NCBI GenBank assembly: GCA_016342495.1
Contig: JAEIOG010000032.1
Coordinates: 1-47,160 of the forward strand
Direction: 5' to 3'
DNA length: 47,160 nt
Source: Phycisphaerae bacterium
GTDB taxonomy: Bacteria; Planctomycetota; Phycisphaerae; Sedimentisphaerales; SM23-30
Part shown: positions 20,160 to 30,000 of the stretch, in pieces
How positions within the stretch are numbered: the stretch's first letter is position 1
How the letters are laid out: each line of letters starts with the position of its first letter
Notes under the pieces: generated by a model
Seen by the model: the letters and a program-made list of their open reading frames with translations, nothing else
What the model was told of the DNA's origin: nothing
Databases searched by the model: none
Position numbers and translations under genes: made by a program

Positions 20160-20214
20160 ATCCTTGACATTCTTTTTAGCAATCTATACCATTTAGATAG
20201 ACATTGTCAAGAAT
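20160..20214. promoter_or_regulatory. Interleaved divergent promoters inside a large dyad (Rrf2 operator candidate)
   Basis: ATCCTTGACA at 20160-20169 is mirrored by a 9-of-10 matching arm at 20205-20214, so each arm supplies a perfect TTGACA -35 box, one per strand. On the plus strand TTGACA 20164-20169 plus 17 bases gives TACCAT at 20187-20192 (toward the Rrf2 gene). On the minus strand TTGACA 20210-20205 plus 16 bases gives TATAGA at 20188-20183 (toward ygbA). Between them is an inner dyad, ATCTA (20182-20186) and TAGAT (20194-20198), which would cover both -10 boxes and is a natural place for repression. Confidence 0.6.
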
Positions 20215-20235
20215 TAACTTTTATGAGGCCCAACC

Positions 20236-20685
20236 ATGACCATTTCACAAAAATGCCAGTATGCAATTCGTGCAACTTTTGAATTAGCTAAAAACTTTGG
20301 GAAAGAACCCCTGAAGATATCCTATATCGCAGAGGAACAAAATATCCCAGTAAAATTCCTTGAGGCAATATTAGCTGAATTAAAAGAAGCTAAGTTTCTG
20401 ACATCTAAACGTGGCGCCCATGGCGGTTATACTCTCAAAACCGACCCCGCCAAGATTACCGTTTTGGATATTATTAAATTCATCGAGGGACCGATGTTTT
20501 TCGCCAAATGTATTTCAGACGAAGAATCTGAAAGATGCCCACAATACAATGCCTGTACATTTCTCCCTATATGGCAGGAAGCCCAGGAAGCTGTAAGCAA
20601 AATCTTCAAATCTTATAATTTTGCACAACTTGTAGCGAATGAAAAAGAAAATACCGGAAGTAGCCACGACGCCAACTGCCTATAG
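20236..20685 (+). CDS. Rrf2-family transcriptional regulator (NsrR/IscR-like)
   Basis: 149 residues: N-terminal winged helix (about 1-75; KISYIAEEQNIPVKFLEAIL recognition region, then RGAHGGYTL wing) and a C-terminal loop with three cysteines C92, C101 and C107 (KC-x8-C-x5-C). This is the position where NsrR and IscR bind an Fe-S cluster that responds to NO or redox state. GAGG precedes the ATG. It is divergent from a ygbA-like gene, a known NsrR-regulon member in enterobacteria, and is followed after 2 bases by a ThiF-type gene. NsrR is the best guess. A sulfur-metabolism Rrf2 (CymR- or IscR-like) is possible because of the ThiF neighbour. Confidence 0.87.
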   Translation: MTISQKCQYAIRATFELAKNFGKEPLKISYIAEEQNIPVKFLEAILAELKEAKFLTSKRGAHGGYTLKTDPAKITVLDIIKFIEGPMFFAKCISDEESERCPQYNACTFLPIWQEAQEAVSKIFKSYNFAQLVANEKENTGSSHDANCL

Positions 20686-20687
20686 AC

Positions 20688-21494
20688 ATGCAAATCAAGC
20701 TTAATGAGAGAATCATTACGATTACCAAAGGGGCAATGCTTGCAGATATACAGCATCAATACCGCCCTTCGGCAGATATTATCGTAGTGAATGGTGCACC
20801 ATGCTCTGAAAATATTCAGTTACATGAAAATGACACTGTTTCGCTGATTACCAGAGGTCAAACCCCTCGGCCAGAAGAACTGGAAGCATTGATGTCTGCC
20901 AGGCATACCCCTGGCGTACACGAAATCGTGAAAAAAGCGACAGTTGGGATCGCTGGATTAGGCGGATTGGGCTCTGCGGTAGCAGTTGCTCTTGCAAGAA
21001 TCGGTGTTGGTAAATTAATATTAGCTGACTTTGATGTTGTTGAGCCCAGCAATCTCAATCGTCAACAATATTTCATTGACCAAATTGGGATGCCCAAAAC
21101 CCAGGCTCTTCATGATAATCTCAAACGCATCAATCCTTATGTAGATTATAATTATCACAATATAAAATTGACGCCAGCAAATATCCCGGATATTTTTGCT
21201 GATGTCGATATTCAGGTCGAAGCTTTTGATGTACCCGAGTCTAAAGCTATGATCATGGAGACCTTTGCCCAATATTTTCCCGATATACCACTAGTAATGG
21301 CTTCGGGACTGGCTGGATATGAACCCAGTAATTCCATCCAAACCAAAAGAGTTGGTTCCAAACTGATTGTCGTTGGCGATTTTACTACTGCGGCAAAACC
21401 GGGGACAGGCTTGATGGCCCCCCGAGTCGGGATCGCCGCGGCCCATCAGGCAAATGCTGTTCTAAGATTAATACTGAATCAAACTGCTGAATAA
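20688..21494 (+). CDS. thiF: ThiS-ThiF fusion: sulfur-carrier adenylyltransferase (ThiF family 2)
   Basis: 268 residues. Residues 1-65 resemble a ThiS/MoaD-type ubiquitin-like fold (MQIKLNERIITI..., VVNG, ENDTVSLITRG). Residues about 75-265 are an E1-like Rossmann domain with the nucleotide motif VGIAGLGGLGSAVAVALARIGVG and the LADFDVVEPSNLNRQQY segment. Family members adenylate the C-terminus of the ThiS sulfur carrier for thiazole (thiamin) synthesis. Here the carrier-like domain is fused and lacks the free terminal GG tail, so it may be structural rather than functional. The gene starts 2 bases after the Rrf2 stop, so co-expression is likely. No other thi gene is visible. Confidence 0.83.
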   Translation: MQIKLNERIITITKGAMLADIQHQYRPSADIIVVNGAPCSENIQLHENDTVSLITRGQTPRPEELEALMSARHTPGVHEIVKKATVGIAGLGGLGSAVAVALARIGVGKLILADFDVVEPSNLNRQQYFIDQIGMPKTQALHDNLKRINPYVDYNYHNIKLTPANIPDIFADVDIQVEAFDVPESKAMIMETFAQYFPDIPLVMASGLAGYEPSNSIQTKRVGSKLIVVGDFTTAAKPGTGLMAPRVGIAAAHQANAVLRLILNQTAE

Positions 21495-21502
21495 AAAAAT
21501 CA

Positions 21503-23695
21503 TCAAAGCCTTATTTCAGGCGAGATCAAACGTAATAATGAATCACGCGACCATTGATAAATAGTATAACTGCCACAATCTATGCGGGTTCTTCCGGTCA
21601 TATAAGGCTTGGCCTCAAAAGGAACAGATTCAGGATCAATTTCTATTATAACTTCATACACAGTTTCAACTGGCTTTTCCTGTTTGGTAGCAGCGTCATA
21701 TTCAGTTAATACTTCGCCACCCAGTTTATTGCTAAGAGCGACTTTCTCGCCAAAAGCTCCCATATCCACTTCACTATTACGTGAAACAAATTTGATTGTT
21801 CCGCCAAAAGGATCTCCAAAAGCATAAAGCATCATCTGGGCTTTTGCGTTTTGGCCTGCTTCAGGAATACGCGAAAGCATTTTTTCCGGCACCCAGACCT
21901 TTACTTCCATTTTTCTTATATCAGCAAATAACAATAGCGATGTACCGCGTTGGATGGGTTTATCTCGAAACTTTTCAATATCTTTTCGCAATGACAATAT
22001 CTGGCCATCAAAAGGCGCTTTTATCTGGGCAGCTGCCAACTTTTCATTTATGCGTACAAGTTCACTTTTGTAAGAATTAAACGATTCACGAGCATATTGA
22101 GCTGCAGCTGTTTCGCCAGCATATTCAAAGGCATTTATCTTCCGCATTGCCTGTTCAACTTTCAACTCAAAGCTCTTAGCCCGCAATTCCAATTCAGGAC
22201 AATACAAACTGGCCAGAACCTGATCTTTTTGAACAATATTACCTTGCTGCACGCAAGGCTCCCATCGCAGGATGCCACCCACTTCAGAATTAATTTGTGA
22301 TATTTGCATCGGTTCAAGAATGAAATTTGTTGTCACTGATTGAGCCATAGGCCAAAACAATGCAACACCCACAAAAGCCATCACAATCGATAATAGCAAA
22401 ATCATACGTGAAGTCGATACACCCATAGTATGGCGTTGTTTAACCAGCATTTTTCCTCCCTTGTACAAAGGCAATAATAACATTGTCGAAACTGCAAAAA
22501 CAAAAACCGCACCGCCAAGAAAGCTGAGGCCTTTGGATTTGAAAAATATAAAAACTCCGCCAGAAATTGCAAAAACAATAAACCAACGATAAAGCATAAC
22601 TGAAATTGCATAAATCGGAAATACGAGGCGATACTTATGCTCATCAGGCAATGCTACTTTTTTGGCACCCAGAACAAATCTTTTAGTATAACTTCCCAGA
22701 AAATCAGCGGCACGTTTGCGCAAATTTGGTACTTCGATCAAATCCGAAAGCATATAATAGCCATCAAATTTTAATAGCGGGTTGGCATTAAACAAAACCG
22801 TCGACACCGAACAAATGAAAATCATCTTATGGGAAATGCTATGCAGGAAGCCCGGAGCTTCGGTAAAGTACCACAGAACTGTCGCAATACCAGCTAAAAG
22901 CAGTTCGGACAATATCCCTGCAGAGGTAGTCAGCAACCGATGCGATTTTTTACGAAATGTCCATGAGTCACTGATATTGCAATACATAAAAGGAGCAAAA
23001 ATCAAGACCAGGAAACCTATTTCGTGTACTTCACCGCCAAAATTTTTACAGGTGAAACCATGGCCGAATTCATGCCAGACCTTCGCCAGCCAAAACAAAA
23101 CGATTAAGACCGGAATATTCCACAAGCTCAAAAACATTGATTTAAACATAAATGTGAAGTCTGCCCAGCGATCAATAATCATCAAACATGACAAACCTGA
23201 TAATACCAGAAAGAAAATAAAAAACCAGCTGGTCCAGATGAATTGGATTTTTTTAATATAACGATCAAAAAATTTATCGGGGTCCCAAATAGGAATCTTA
23301 ATAAAAAGGAAATTACTCATTTGACCAATAATTTTAATTTTATCTCGTTTCGAGCCGCTCTTATAAAGAATTTCATCGCGGTCAGGCTGGGTCATTTCCA
23401 CCAGGTTACGGGCCAGCAATGAACGAATAAATTCACCGACCTGGGCATTTGTCAACAATTCACCTTTGAAATGGTTAAAATGGGCATCTTTAAGCTGATC
23501 CAAGGTTATACCCTGGCGGAGCTGCTCAATGATGAAATGTTCCTCGCGATTGAAACGATAATAGCGCAGCGAAAGTGGATCTTTATAAACCCAGAAAGGC
23601 TCATCATCATATATCTGCGGGGTAGAAACCAGCTCAGGCCTTAGCTTTGGCAAAATCGTATCATGAGGATCGTTATTATTTGGTGAATTATTCAT
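21503..23695 (-). CDS. Membrane M50-type metallopeptidase fused to a HlyD-like adaptor domain
   Basis: 730 residues. The N-terminal segment (about 30-105) resembles a PqqD-like winged helix. Transmembrane helices follow from about 152. The zinc motif HEFGH is at 208-212, preceded by a hydrophobic helix, and NPLLKFDGYYMLSD (about 295-308) corresponds to the second metal-ligand region of site-2-protease-type enzymes. More helices extend to about 460. The C-terminal 270 residues form a membrane-fusion (HlyD/biotinyl-lipoyl) module with a coiled-coil hairpin and IKAPFDGQILSL. It is thus an intramembrane protease joined to a periplasmic adaptor. It ends 8 bases from the convergent thiF stop and begins 7 bases after the HlyD gene upstream. 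Such hybrids occur in planctomycete genomes and are poorly characterised. Role in export or processing of a surface protein is inferred. Confidence 0.88.
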   Translation of the reverse strand: MNNSPNNNDPHDTILPKLRPELVSTPQIYDDEPFWVYKDPLSLRYYRFNREEHFIIEQLRQGITLDQLKDAHFNHFKGELLTNAQVGEFIRSLLARNLVEMTQPDRDEILYKSGSKRDKIKIIGQMSNFLFIKIPIWDPDKFFDRYIKKIQFIWTSWFFIFFLVLSGLSCLMIIDRWADFTFMFKSMFLSLWNIPVLIVLFWLAKVWHEFGHGFTCKNFGGEVHEIGFLVLIFAPFMYCNISDSWTFRKKSHRLLTTSAGILSELLLAGIATVLWYFTEAPGFLHSISHKMIFICSVSTVLFNANPLLKFDGYYMLSDLIEVPNLRKRAADFLGSYTKRFVLGAKKVALPDEHKYRLVFPIYAISVMLYRWFIVFAISGGVFIFFKSKGLSFLGGAVFVFAVSTMLLLPLYKGGKMLVKQRHTMGVSTSRMILLLSIVMAFVGVALFWPMAQSVTTNFILEPMQISQINSEVGGILRWEPCVQQGNIVQKDQVLASLYCPELELRAKSFELKVEQAMRKINAFEYAGETAAAQYARESFNSYKSELVRINEKLAAAQIKAPFDGQILSLRKDIEKFRDKPIQRGTSLLLFADIRKMEVKVWVPEKMLSRIPEAGQNAKAQMMLYAFGDPFGGTIKFVSRNSEVDMGAFGEKVALSNKLGGEVLTEYDAATKQEKPVETVYEVIIEIDPESVPFEAKPYMTGRTRIDCGSYTIYQWSRDSLLRLISPEIRL

Positions 23696-23702
23696 CTTTA
23701 AT

Positions 23703-24629
23703 TTATTCTGTAATCAGTTCAACTCTGGCGCGGGTATTTGGACGATAAACAAAAGGGTAATCCGATTCTTTTTCGGTTTTAACTTTTGGATTATCGAATT
23801 CTACTTCATAGCTATAGACTTTAAGTGAGGCCCCCACACCAGGACTAACAAAAACTACTTCACCGATTATCTCTTTTGGGCCGCCATTTTTCTGATAAAT
23901 AAACACCCTGGCTTTTTGGCCGATTTTGATATCGCCATAATCTTCTGACCGGGCGGTGCTTCTGACTCTGAGCTTATCAACTTTCATCAAAGCTACCAAA
24001 GCCTGGCGTTCTAAAACAACTTCGCCGACTTCAGTATTCTTGACATTTTCCTGTTCGAGCTGTTTGACCATATTAAATGGGACAATAACGCCACTAACTG
24101 GAGCATTTATACTGTAAAAGCTTAAATTCTTTTCCAGCTCTTCCAGAGCCAGTTCAAGTTTTCTAACTTCCAGTTTTGCCTCTGTGATATCTTCAATCGC
24201 CAACTCATAAGCTTGTGTTGCTTCTTTAAGTTCTTTAGCTGAACCCACCCGTGAGGAGCCAACCTTGCTTCCATACAGTTTTTTGACAATTTCAAGATTA
24301 TCTTTTGAATAGGCTAAACGAATCTCAGCTTTTTTAATAAAGGTACTGAGTTCAAGCGAAGCCATAATGGTTTTTTTGCGGATTCGCAGCAACTCATCAT
24401 CAAGTTCGATAATCGGCTGACCTTTCTGAACATAATCCTGTGGTTCAAAATTGATAGCCTTAACCTGGCCGGAAACCAGCGAACGTAGCACAATAGTTTT
24501 TTGAGGTTGGATAAATTGCGGGTAAGTATCCACCGACCTTGTAGATTGGGCAATTGAAGAAACTGAGCTGTTAAAAGCAATAAAGCCAAATACCACAGCC
24601 ACGAGAAGCATTATAGAATATTTTTTCAT
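23703..24629 (-). CDS. HlyD-family periplasmic adaptor protein
   Basis: The 308-residue protein has an N-terminal signal or anchor (about 5-28), a first lipoyl half (VLRSLVSGQVKAINF, with YVQKGQPIIELDDELL, near 48-75), a long alpha-helical hairpin (about 75-160), a second lipoyl half (INAPVSGVIVPFN) and a beta-barrel domain (about 200-300). It would bridge the inner membrane to an outer component in an efflux or secretion complex. AAAAGG precedes its ATG. The M50-HlyD gene begins 7 bases after its stop. No ABC ATPase, RND pump or TolC-like gene is adjacent, so the energy source is unclear. Confidence 0.88.
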   Translation of the reverse strand: MKKYSIMLLVAVVFGFIAFNSSVSSIAQSTRSVDTYPQFIQPQKTIVLRSLVSGQVKAINFEPQDYVQKGQPIIELDDELLRIRKKTIMASLELSTFIKKAEIRLAYSKDNLEIVKKLYGSKVGSSRVGSAKELKEATQAYELAIEDITEAKLEVRKLELALEELEKNLSFYSINAPVSGVIVPFNMVKQLEQENVKNTEVGEVVLERQALVALMKVDKLRVRSTARSEDYGDIKIGQKARVFIYQKNGGPKEIIGEVVFVSPGVGASLKVYSYEVEFDNPKVKTEKESDYPFVYRPNTRARVELITE

Positions 24630-24711
24630 TTATAAATCCTTTTTAGAAATCCAGGTATACCAGACAAACATCCCTGCTGCCTGTTGATAGAACATTTTTA
24701 TACAGCAAAGA

Positions 24712-26715
24712 CTAAAATGTACTGACACGCCAAAAATCTTTGAATTGTCGAGTTACCACATAATACAAACTGTTCTTGCCGCATTCAATAGCGACAGAAG
24801 CTTTCATGCCCTGCCGTAAATCTATAGTTTCGGTTAATTCTTTTGGAGCTTGGACCCGAATAGAAATAACATTACGATATTTTTGATTGCCAGCGGTTTC
24901 GATATGGGCACGCGGCGAAATGCTCAATACTTTAGCCTCAAAAATTTGATCAGGACAGGCCAGCATCAAGATATGGGCTTTAAATTCCTGTTTATGCTCG
25001 GCGGATTTTCCCTTGTTCTGATAATCCGCTTTAAGAATATCACCAGCCTGATCTTCCGGAACATTTACGATAAATTCCCAGGGCGAATCTTCCGGCACAA
25101 CATCCAGAATCGATTGGCCCCGCTGGACAGGCATTCCAGTTAATTTATTGATATGATTCTGCTGAGTAAAAATTCTACCATCCACAGGTGATTTAATTTG
25201 CAGTTCTTCATTTTTCTTACGTTTATACTCATTTGCCTGAGCGGTCAATTCTGCTATTTCCAGAATCAATAATTCTTCTGATATAGCATCACCCTTAGCT
25301 TTTGCCTGGTCGTAAGCCTGCTGCTTTTGATTTATTTTAGAAACGGCCATGTCAATCAACGATTCTATTTCACTAAGATCCAGCGAAGCAAGAACCATGT
25401 CTTTGTTAACAAGGTCACCTTCTTTGACGTTGACAGTATCTATCTGACCATCGGTAGCGACATAAACTTCTCTGCCGTCAATAGCAATCAGCTCGGCGGC
25501 TCCAATATTTTTTACCGGCAATTGTATAATCGCTGGCAATCCAAATACAATAAATAAAAAGCATGCCCAGATAGCTTTACGCAAAGCTCCCATAGCATAA
25601 ATTTTATTGCGGATAACCGCCAAAGCTCTGGAAGCCAGCGACAAAGGCATATCTCGATATTTCAATGAATTATTAAGAGCTGATGCGGCTTCCTGAGTCA
25701 GGATCTCAATGTTTTTAAGTTGCCCCTGATCAAAAGGAATCTCTTGGGCCCTTTCCACCACCAACACCCCAACAACTTTATCATCAGCTGAAATTGGGAA
25801 AATACCCATAATTGCCGCCTTGGCTTCAAGCATATAACAACGGGCGGCAGTCAATAACTCATCGCCATCGGAAATATCGGTCATCGCCGCATTAGGATTG
25901 TCAACGATCAACGCTTTGCCATTTTTACAAACATGCTTGGCGATTTCAGAAATAGTTTTAATAAAATTACTCTTTATCGCTACCGATTCCAGACCGGAAA
26001 CCGATTGCATGCGGAATTTACCTTTGATATTAAATGTCCCGGCCATACAGCGGTAGACTCCCAGCATTTCCTGGGCATAGTTCGCCAGAGCATAACAAAC
26101 CCGCTTGGGTTCAAGACTGCTGTGCAATGCCGCACTGTATTGCCTGAGTCGGTCAGAATAGCCAATTGTCTTTTCCTGATTACGAATTTCCTGTTTGAGC
26201 AGAAAAAAACCGGCACGATCACACAGGCCCGCGATAAAATTCGTATAACCTTTCAGAGCCCTGGCATCGACACCCTCTGGTGCGATCAAAACCAGTACTG
26301 CCACCACCTGCCCTTTGCGGATAATGATGGGCACGAATATTAAACTATTGTTGGCTTTATTGACCATATGGGGGCCAAGGCCGCTATTTAGTAAATTGGT
26401 ACTGTTATTTTCAGGCAACACCAATGGTGAAACCGTTTCAACCGAATGACTAAGAGCAGCAGACAAAAGCTCAAATTGAGCTCCGCCAGGTTCGATCCCA
26501 GCTAAATTCAGGTTAATATGAGCGACGCAGTTAAATTGGCCATCAAGGCTACCCTGCCATATAGCGCCGCCTTCACCTAAGCCATTAACTGTAAGTTCTA
26601 GCATTCGGCGATAAAAGTCTGCTACGGACATATCCTGTTCGCACAAAGCGATGATCCTGGCTTCCATAGCTGCCAAATGATCCTGGAATGAGTTTTGCTG
26701 GACATTGGTTGTCAT
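24712..26715 (-). CDS. GAF-GAF-transmembrane-HlyD hybrid protein
   Basis: 667 residues. Two GAF domains are predicted at about 40-175 and 195-350. They are followed by a transmembrane helix at about 381-399 and a membrane-fusion adaptor: lipoyl half (VYVATDGQIDTVNVKEGDLV near 418), coiled coil, second half (IKSPVDGRIFTQ) and beta-barrel. The topology suggests cytoplasmic GAF sensors wired to an extracytoplasmic adaptor, so ligand binding could gate export. GGAG precedes the ATG. A TATAAT on the minus strand (26757-26752) with TTGATT at 26782-26777 (19-base spacer) is a candidate promoter. It is the first of three co-oriented adaptor genes. Confidence 0.86.
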   Translation of the reverse strand: MTTNVQQNSFQDHLAAMEARIIALCEQDMSVADFYRRMLELTVNGLGEGGAIWQGSLDGQFNCVAHINLNLAGIEPGGAQFELLSAALSHSVETVSPLVLPENNSTNLLNSGLGPHMVNKANNSLIFVPIIIRKGQVVAVLVLIAPEGVDARALKGYTNFIAGLCDRAGFFLLKQEIRNQEKTIGYSDRLRQYSAALHSSLEPKRVCYALANYAQEMLGVYRCMAGTFNIKGKFRMQSVSGLESVAIKSNFIKTISEIAKHVCKNGKALIVDNPNAAMTDISDGDELLTAARCYMLEAKAAIMGIFPISADDKVVGVLVVERAQEIPFDQGQLKNIEILTQEAASALNNSLKYRDMPLSLASRALAVIRNKIYAMGALRKAIWACFLFIVFGLPAIIQLPVKNIGAAELIAIDGREVYVATDGQIDTVNVKEGDLVNKDMVLASLDLSEIESLIDMAVSKINQKQQAYDQAKAKGDAISEELLILEIAELTAQANEYKRKKNEELQIKSPVDGRIFTQQNHINKLTGMPVQRGQSILDVVPEDSPWEFIVNVPEDQAGDILKADYQNKGKSAEHKQEFKAHILMLACPDQIFEAKVLSISPRAHIETAGNQKYRNVISIRVQAPKELTETIDLRQGMKASVAIECGKNSLYYVVTRQFKDFWRVSTF

Positions 26716-26751
26716 GAGTTCTCCACTTCCGCAATATTTACACGAAAATAC

Positions 26752-26782
26752 ATTATATTGAACAATTTAAGGGCAAAATCAA
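26752..26782 (-). promoter_or_regulatory. Candidate promoter of the GAF-HlyD/HlyD/M50 operon
   Basis: A perfect -10 TATAAT (26757-26752) lies 36 bases before the ATG. The best -35 candidate is TTGATT (26782-26777) with a long 19-base spacer, so the pair is only moderately convincing. Confidence 0.4.
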
Positions 26783-26960
26783 GCCTGAAGTTCGATTATC
26801 AGGTTACTTTGCTATATTATTACCTCAAATGCGATAAAAATCAACAATTATCGGGCCTTAACTTATTATTCTAAAATCGGCATAAAACCATTGTTTACTT
26901 CAATTTTTTTGCTGTTAAATCCAACACCTACCGAAAGTTATCGGAACCTGCCAAATTTAA

Positions 26961-26992
26961 AACAAAAAAGCCCGGCTCATATGAACCGGGCT
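26961..26992 (-). terminator. Intrinsic terminator of the giant repeat-protein gene
   Basis: On the minus strand AGCCCGG (26992-26986) pairs with CCGGGCT (26975-26969) around a partly palindromic loop (TTCATATGAG), followed by TTTTTT-G-TT. It lies 25 bases after the stop codon, so the giant gene is transcribed apart from the adaptor operon downstream. Confidence 0.9.
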
Positions 26993-27016
26993 GGAAATTT
27001 AATTCATGACTAAAAA

Positions 27017-30000
27017 TTAGATAACATCAGGAAGAACGCTATTAGAGACTCTTACGCCATTATAACGTGAGTTACCAATATTATCATAGTCAAAGTTGGT
27101 AGTCCATGCACCATCATTATCATTAATGAAACTGTTAGCGATCTTGGACTTCATGCCTGTGACAAACATATTGTCAGCATCACCAATAACGGTCAACCTA
27201 TTGACTTTATTAGCAAAGATTTCATTAATGTCACCTTCGATGCTAACTTTAGTGAGCTTGGTAGAAGCAAGTTTATCTACATCGCCACCGAATTGAGCAT
27301 TCTTGATAGACTTAGCGGCAATGATTTCACCGGCGTCACCAGATACCCACATCTTATTGATGCTCTTGGTTACGGTCAGGTCGCCCATATCGCCATCAAC
27401 AAACATGCTCTTAACTTTAACATTGCTATCCATTGCAAAGCTGATGTCTGGGACATTAGCTGTGCCTTCACCAGTGAAGAAGTCATTAGTTTCACCCTTC
27501 ATGGCTAGTTTAGCAGCTTTCTGAACGTCTTTCAGTTCAGGCTGAGCAGCGGCATCGAAGCTGTAAAGTTCCAGGTTGCCACGGCCAGCAATCTCCAGGT
27601 CAGTAATCTGACCGAATAGAGTATTGAATGTACCAACAGCATTTCTAGAACCCTTCAAAGCGACATACTGAGTACCACCGATAAGCTGAACATCACCGCC
27701 ATTAGCTGTGATAGCACCGGTAGGAGCAATAGAATTGCCATTATAGTCCCAGGTATCAGTGAATGTAGCACCTGTCAGAGTAGCAGTGTTAACTGTACCC
27801 CAAACTTCAACATCATCAATATCTGGAGTATTGGCATACATGACGGCCTTGCTGACATTAACAGTACCAGTCCAGTCACCTTCAACAGTTACACTGTCGA
27901 TATCATTGGCGGTAAGGTCTAAAGTACCAGCCAAATCACCTTCAATAGTTACATCGAAGATATCCTGACCATCAACAACAGTTACTGTACTGCCAACTGG
28001 AAGATCGCCAGCCACTGTGACATCATCAAGTGTATTAGCATCATCTTCGGTAACAGTTACAGTTGTGGTTGCATCTACCAAACCAGTTATGGTTACGGTA
28101 TCAGTACCAGCATTGTAAGTTGCCAGGGTAGTAGCACCAGTAACGCTCATATCGACAGGACCATCATAGTCAGTACCTTCGAAAGCGAATGCTTCGCCAG
28201 TGCTGTACATGGTTGCGATAGTGTCATCACCTGTGAATACACCATTGGTATCATTGAATGCACCAGTCAAGAGAATCTTGCCAGCGGTGCCTTCATAGTT
28301 ATATGCGGCATTATAGCCACCATTAGTATTGACGATACCAGCAAAGGTATTTGTAGCTTCCATTGTGATACCAGCTGTGATGTTGCCATTTGCTGTTATC
28401 AAGCCAAGGTTGCCATCAGCAACAGTAACTGAACCAGTAAGAGTTGAACCGACTGTTATGTCGCCAACATTACCATCGTTTGCTGTTACAGCAGCGACAG
28501 CAGCACCTTCAACAGTCAAGCCACCAATTGAATCAGCAGTAACAGCAAATGCACCTGTGGTATTAGCCACTGGAATATTATTGCCAAAACTGTCAACTAC
28601 ATTACCGTCGGCTACCAAAGCCAAACCAGTTACATCAGCATCATCATCAACGATTACTGAACCAGTCAGGTCGCCATCAACGGTCAATGTCATATTGGTT
28701 GTATTACCAACATAAACATTACCAGAAATATCGCCACCAACTGCTACAGCACCATCGGTACCATCAGTTAGAACTGCGATATCGGTAAATGCCCATGCCT
28801 GGCCATCAGTTGCATCCCAGGTTGCAGCACCAAAGACAGCAGCTTCGGTATCGCCGCCAACTGTAAAGGCTGCTTCGCCAGCATCTGCTACATCGCCATC
28901 ATCATTATTGTCGATGGTCAAACCAGTAGAGCCGTCTTCAGTACCAAGAGCAAATGTACCAACATAAGCGATTGCTTCTGGACCAGCGGTATTAACAATA
29001 GTTGTTCCGCCAACACCAGTTGTGATATTTGCATAAAGGATAGCATTAGCAAGATCTGCATTTGTAGCAACAGTTAAGTCGATAGTAGTCAAGCTGCCAT
29101 CAACAGTAATAGTTGAAGTTGCAGAACCGATTACACCATCAAGCTCAGCATCATTAAGAGTCAAGGTACCAATATTACCTTCAGCAACTGTGATAGTTGA
29201 ACCAAAGTCACCAGCAATTGTAATATCCTGACCATTACCATCAGCGACGGTCAATGTACCTGTCATGTCATCTGTAACAGTCAAAGCTGCGCCAAGTTCA
29301 CCTGTGGCAACCGTTGATGTTGTCGCGACACTGCCAACAGTAACAGTTCCGCCTACATCACCCATAGTTACAGTTAAACCAGCACCAACTTCACCAACAG
29401 TAACTGTCCCGCCTACATCGCCAACAGTCAAGTCAGCTGTAAGATCGCTGCCATTGGCAACTGATACATTACCTGTCACATCACCAACAGTAACTACACC
29501 AGAAACATCACCAGCGATATTTACTGATGTTGCCGCGGTAATAGTAATAGTTGAGCTTACATCACCAGTAATAGCTACAGCACCAGCATCATCACCGAAG
29601 GTAATTGGAGCACTGATATCGCCAGTTAGAGTAATATCACCAGCTACTGTACTAAAGTCAGTTGCAGATGTGATGTCACCAGTAAAGCCTACGCCACCAG
29701 CACCAGCTACGCCAGCTAAGCTGCCAGCAGTATAAGTCACTGTTGCTTCGCTATAAGTTGCAGGTGAATCTGAAAGAGTTACAGCATTAATATTTGCGAC
29801 ACCATCAAAGAAGCCATCGGCACCAGCGGTAAAGACCATAACATCATCACCACCGTTTGCTGATACTGGAACGACAAAGTCGCCAGTAACAACTGCGGTA
29901 GTTGGATCAGTTAAGCCACCACTGTGAGTTGTATAAGTGTCAGCCAAAGTAGCAGTTGCTGCACCAGTTGCAAAGGTTGCTGCTGAAACCACATTGATTG

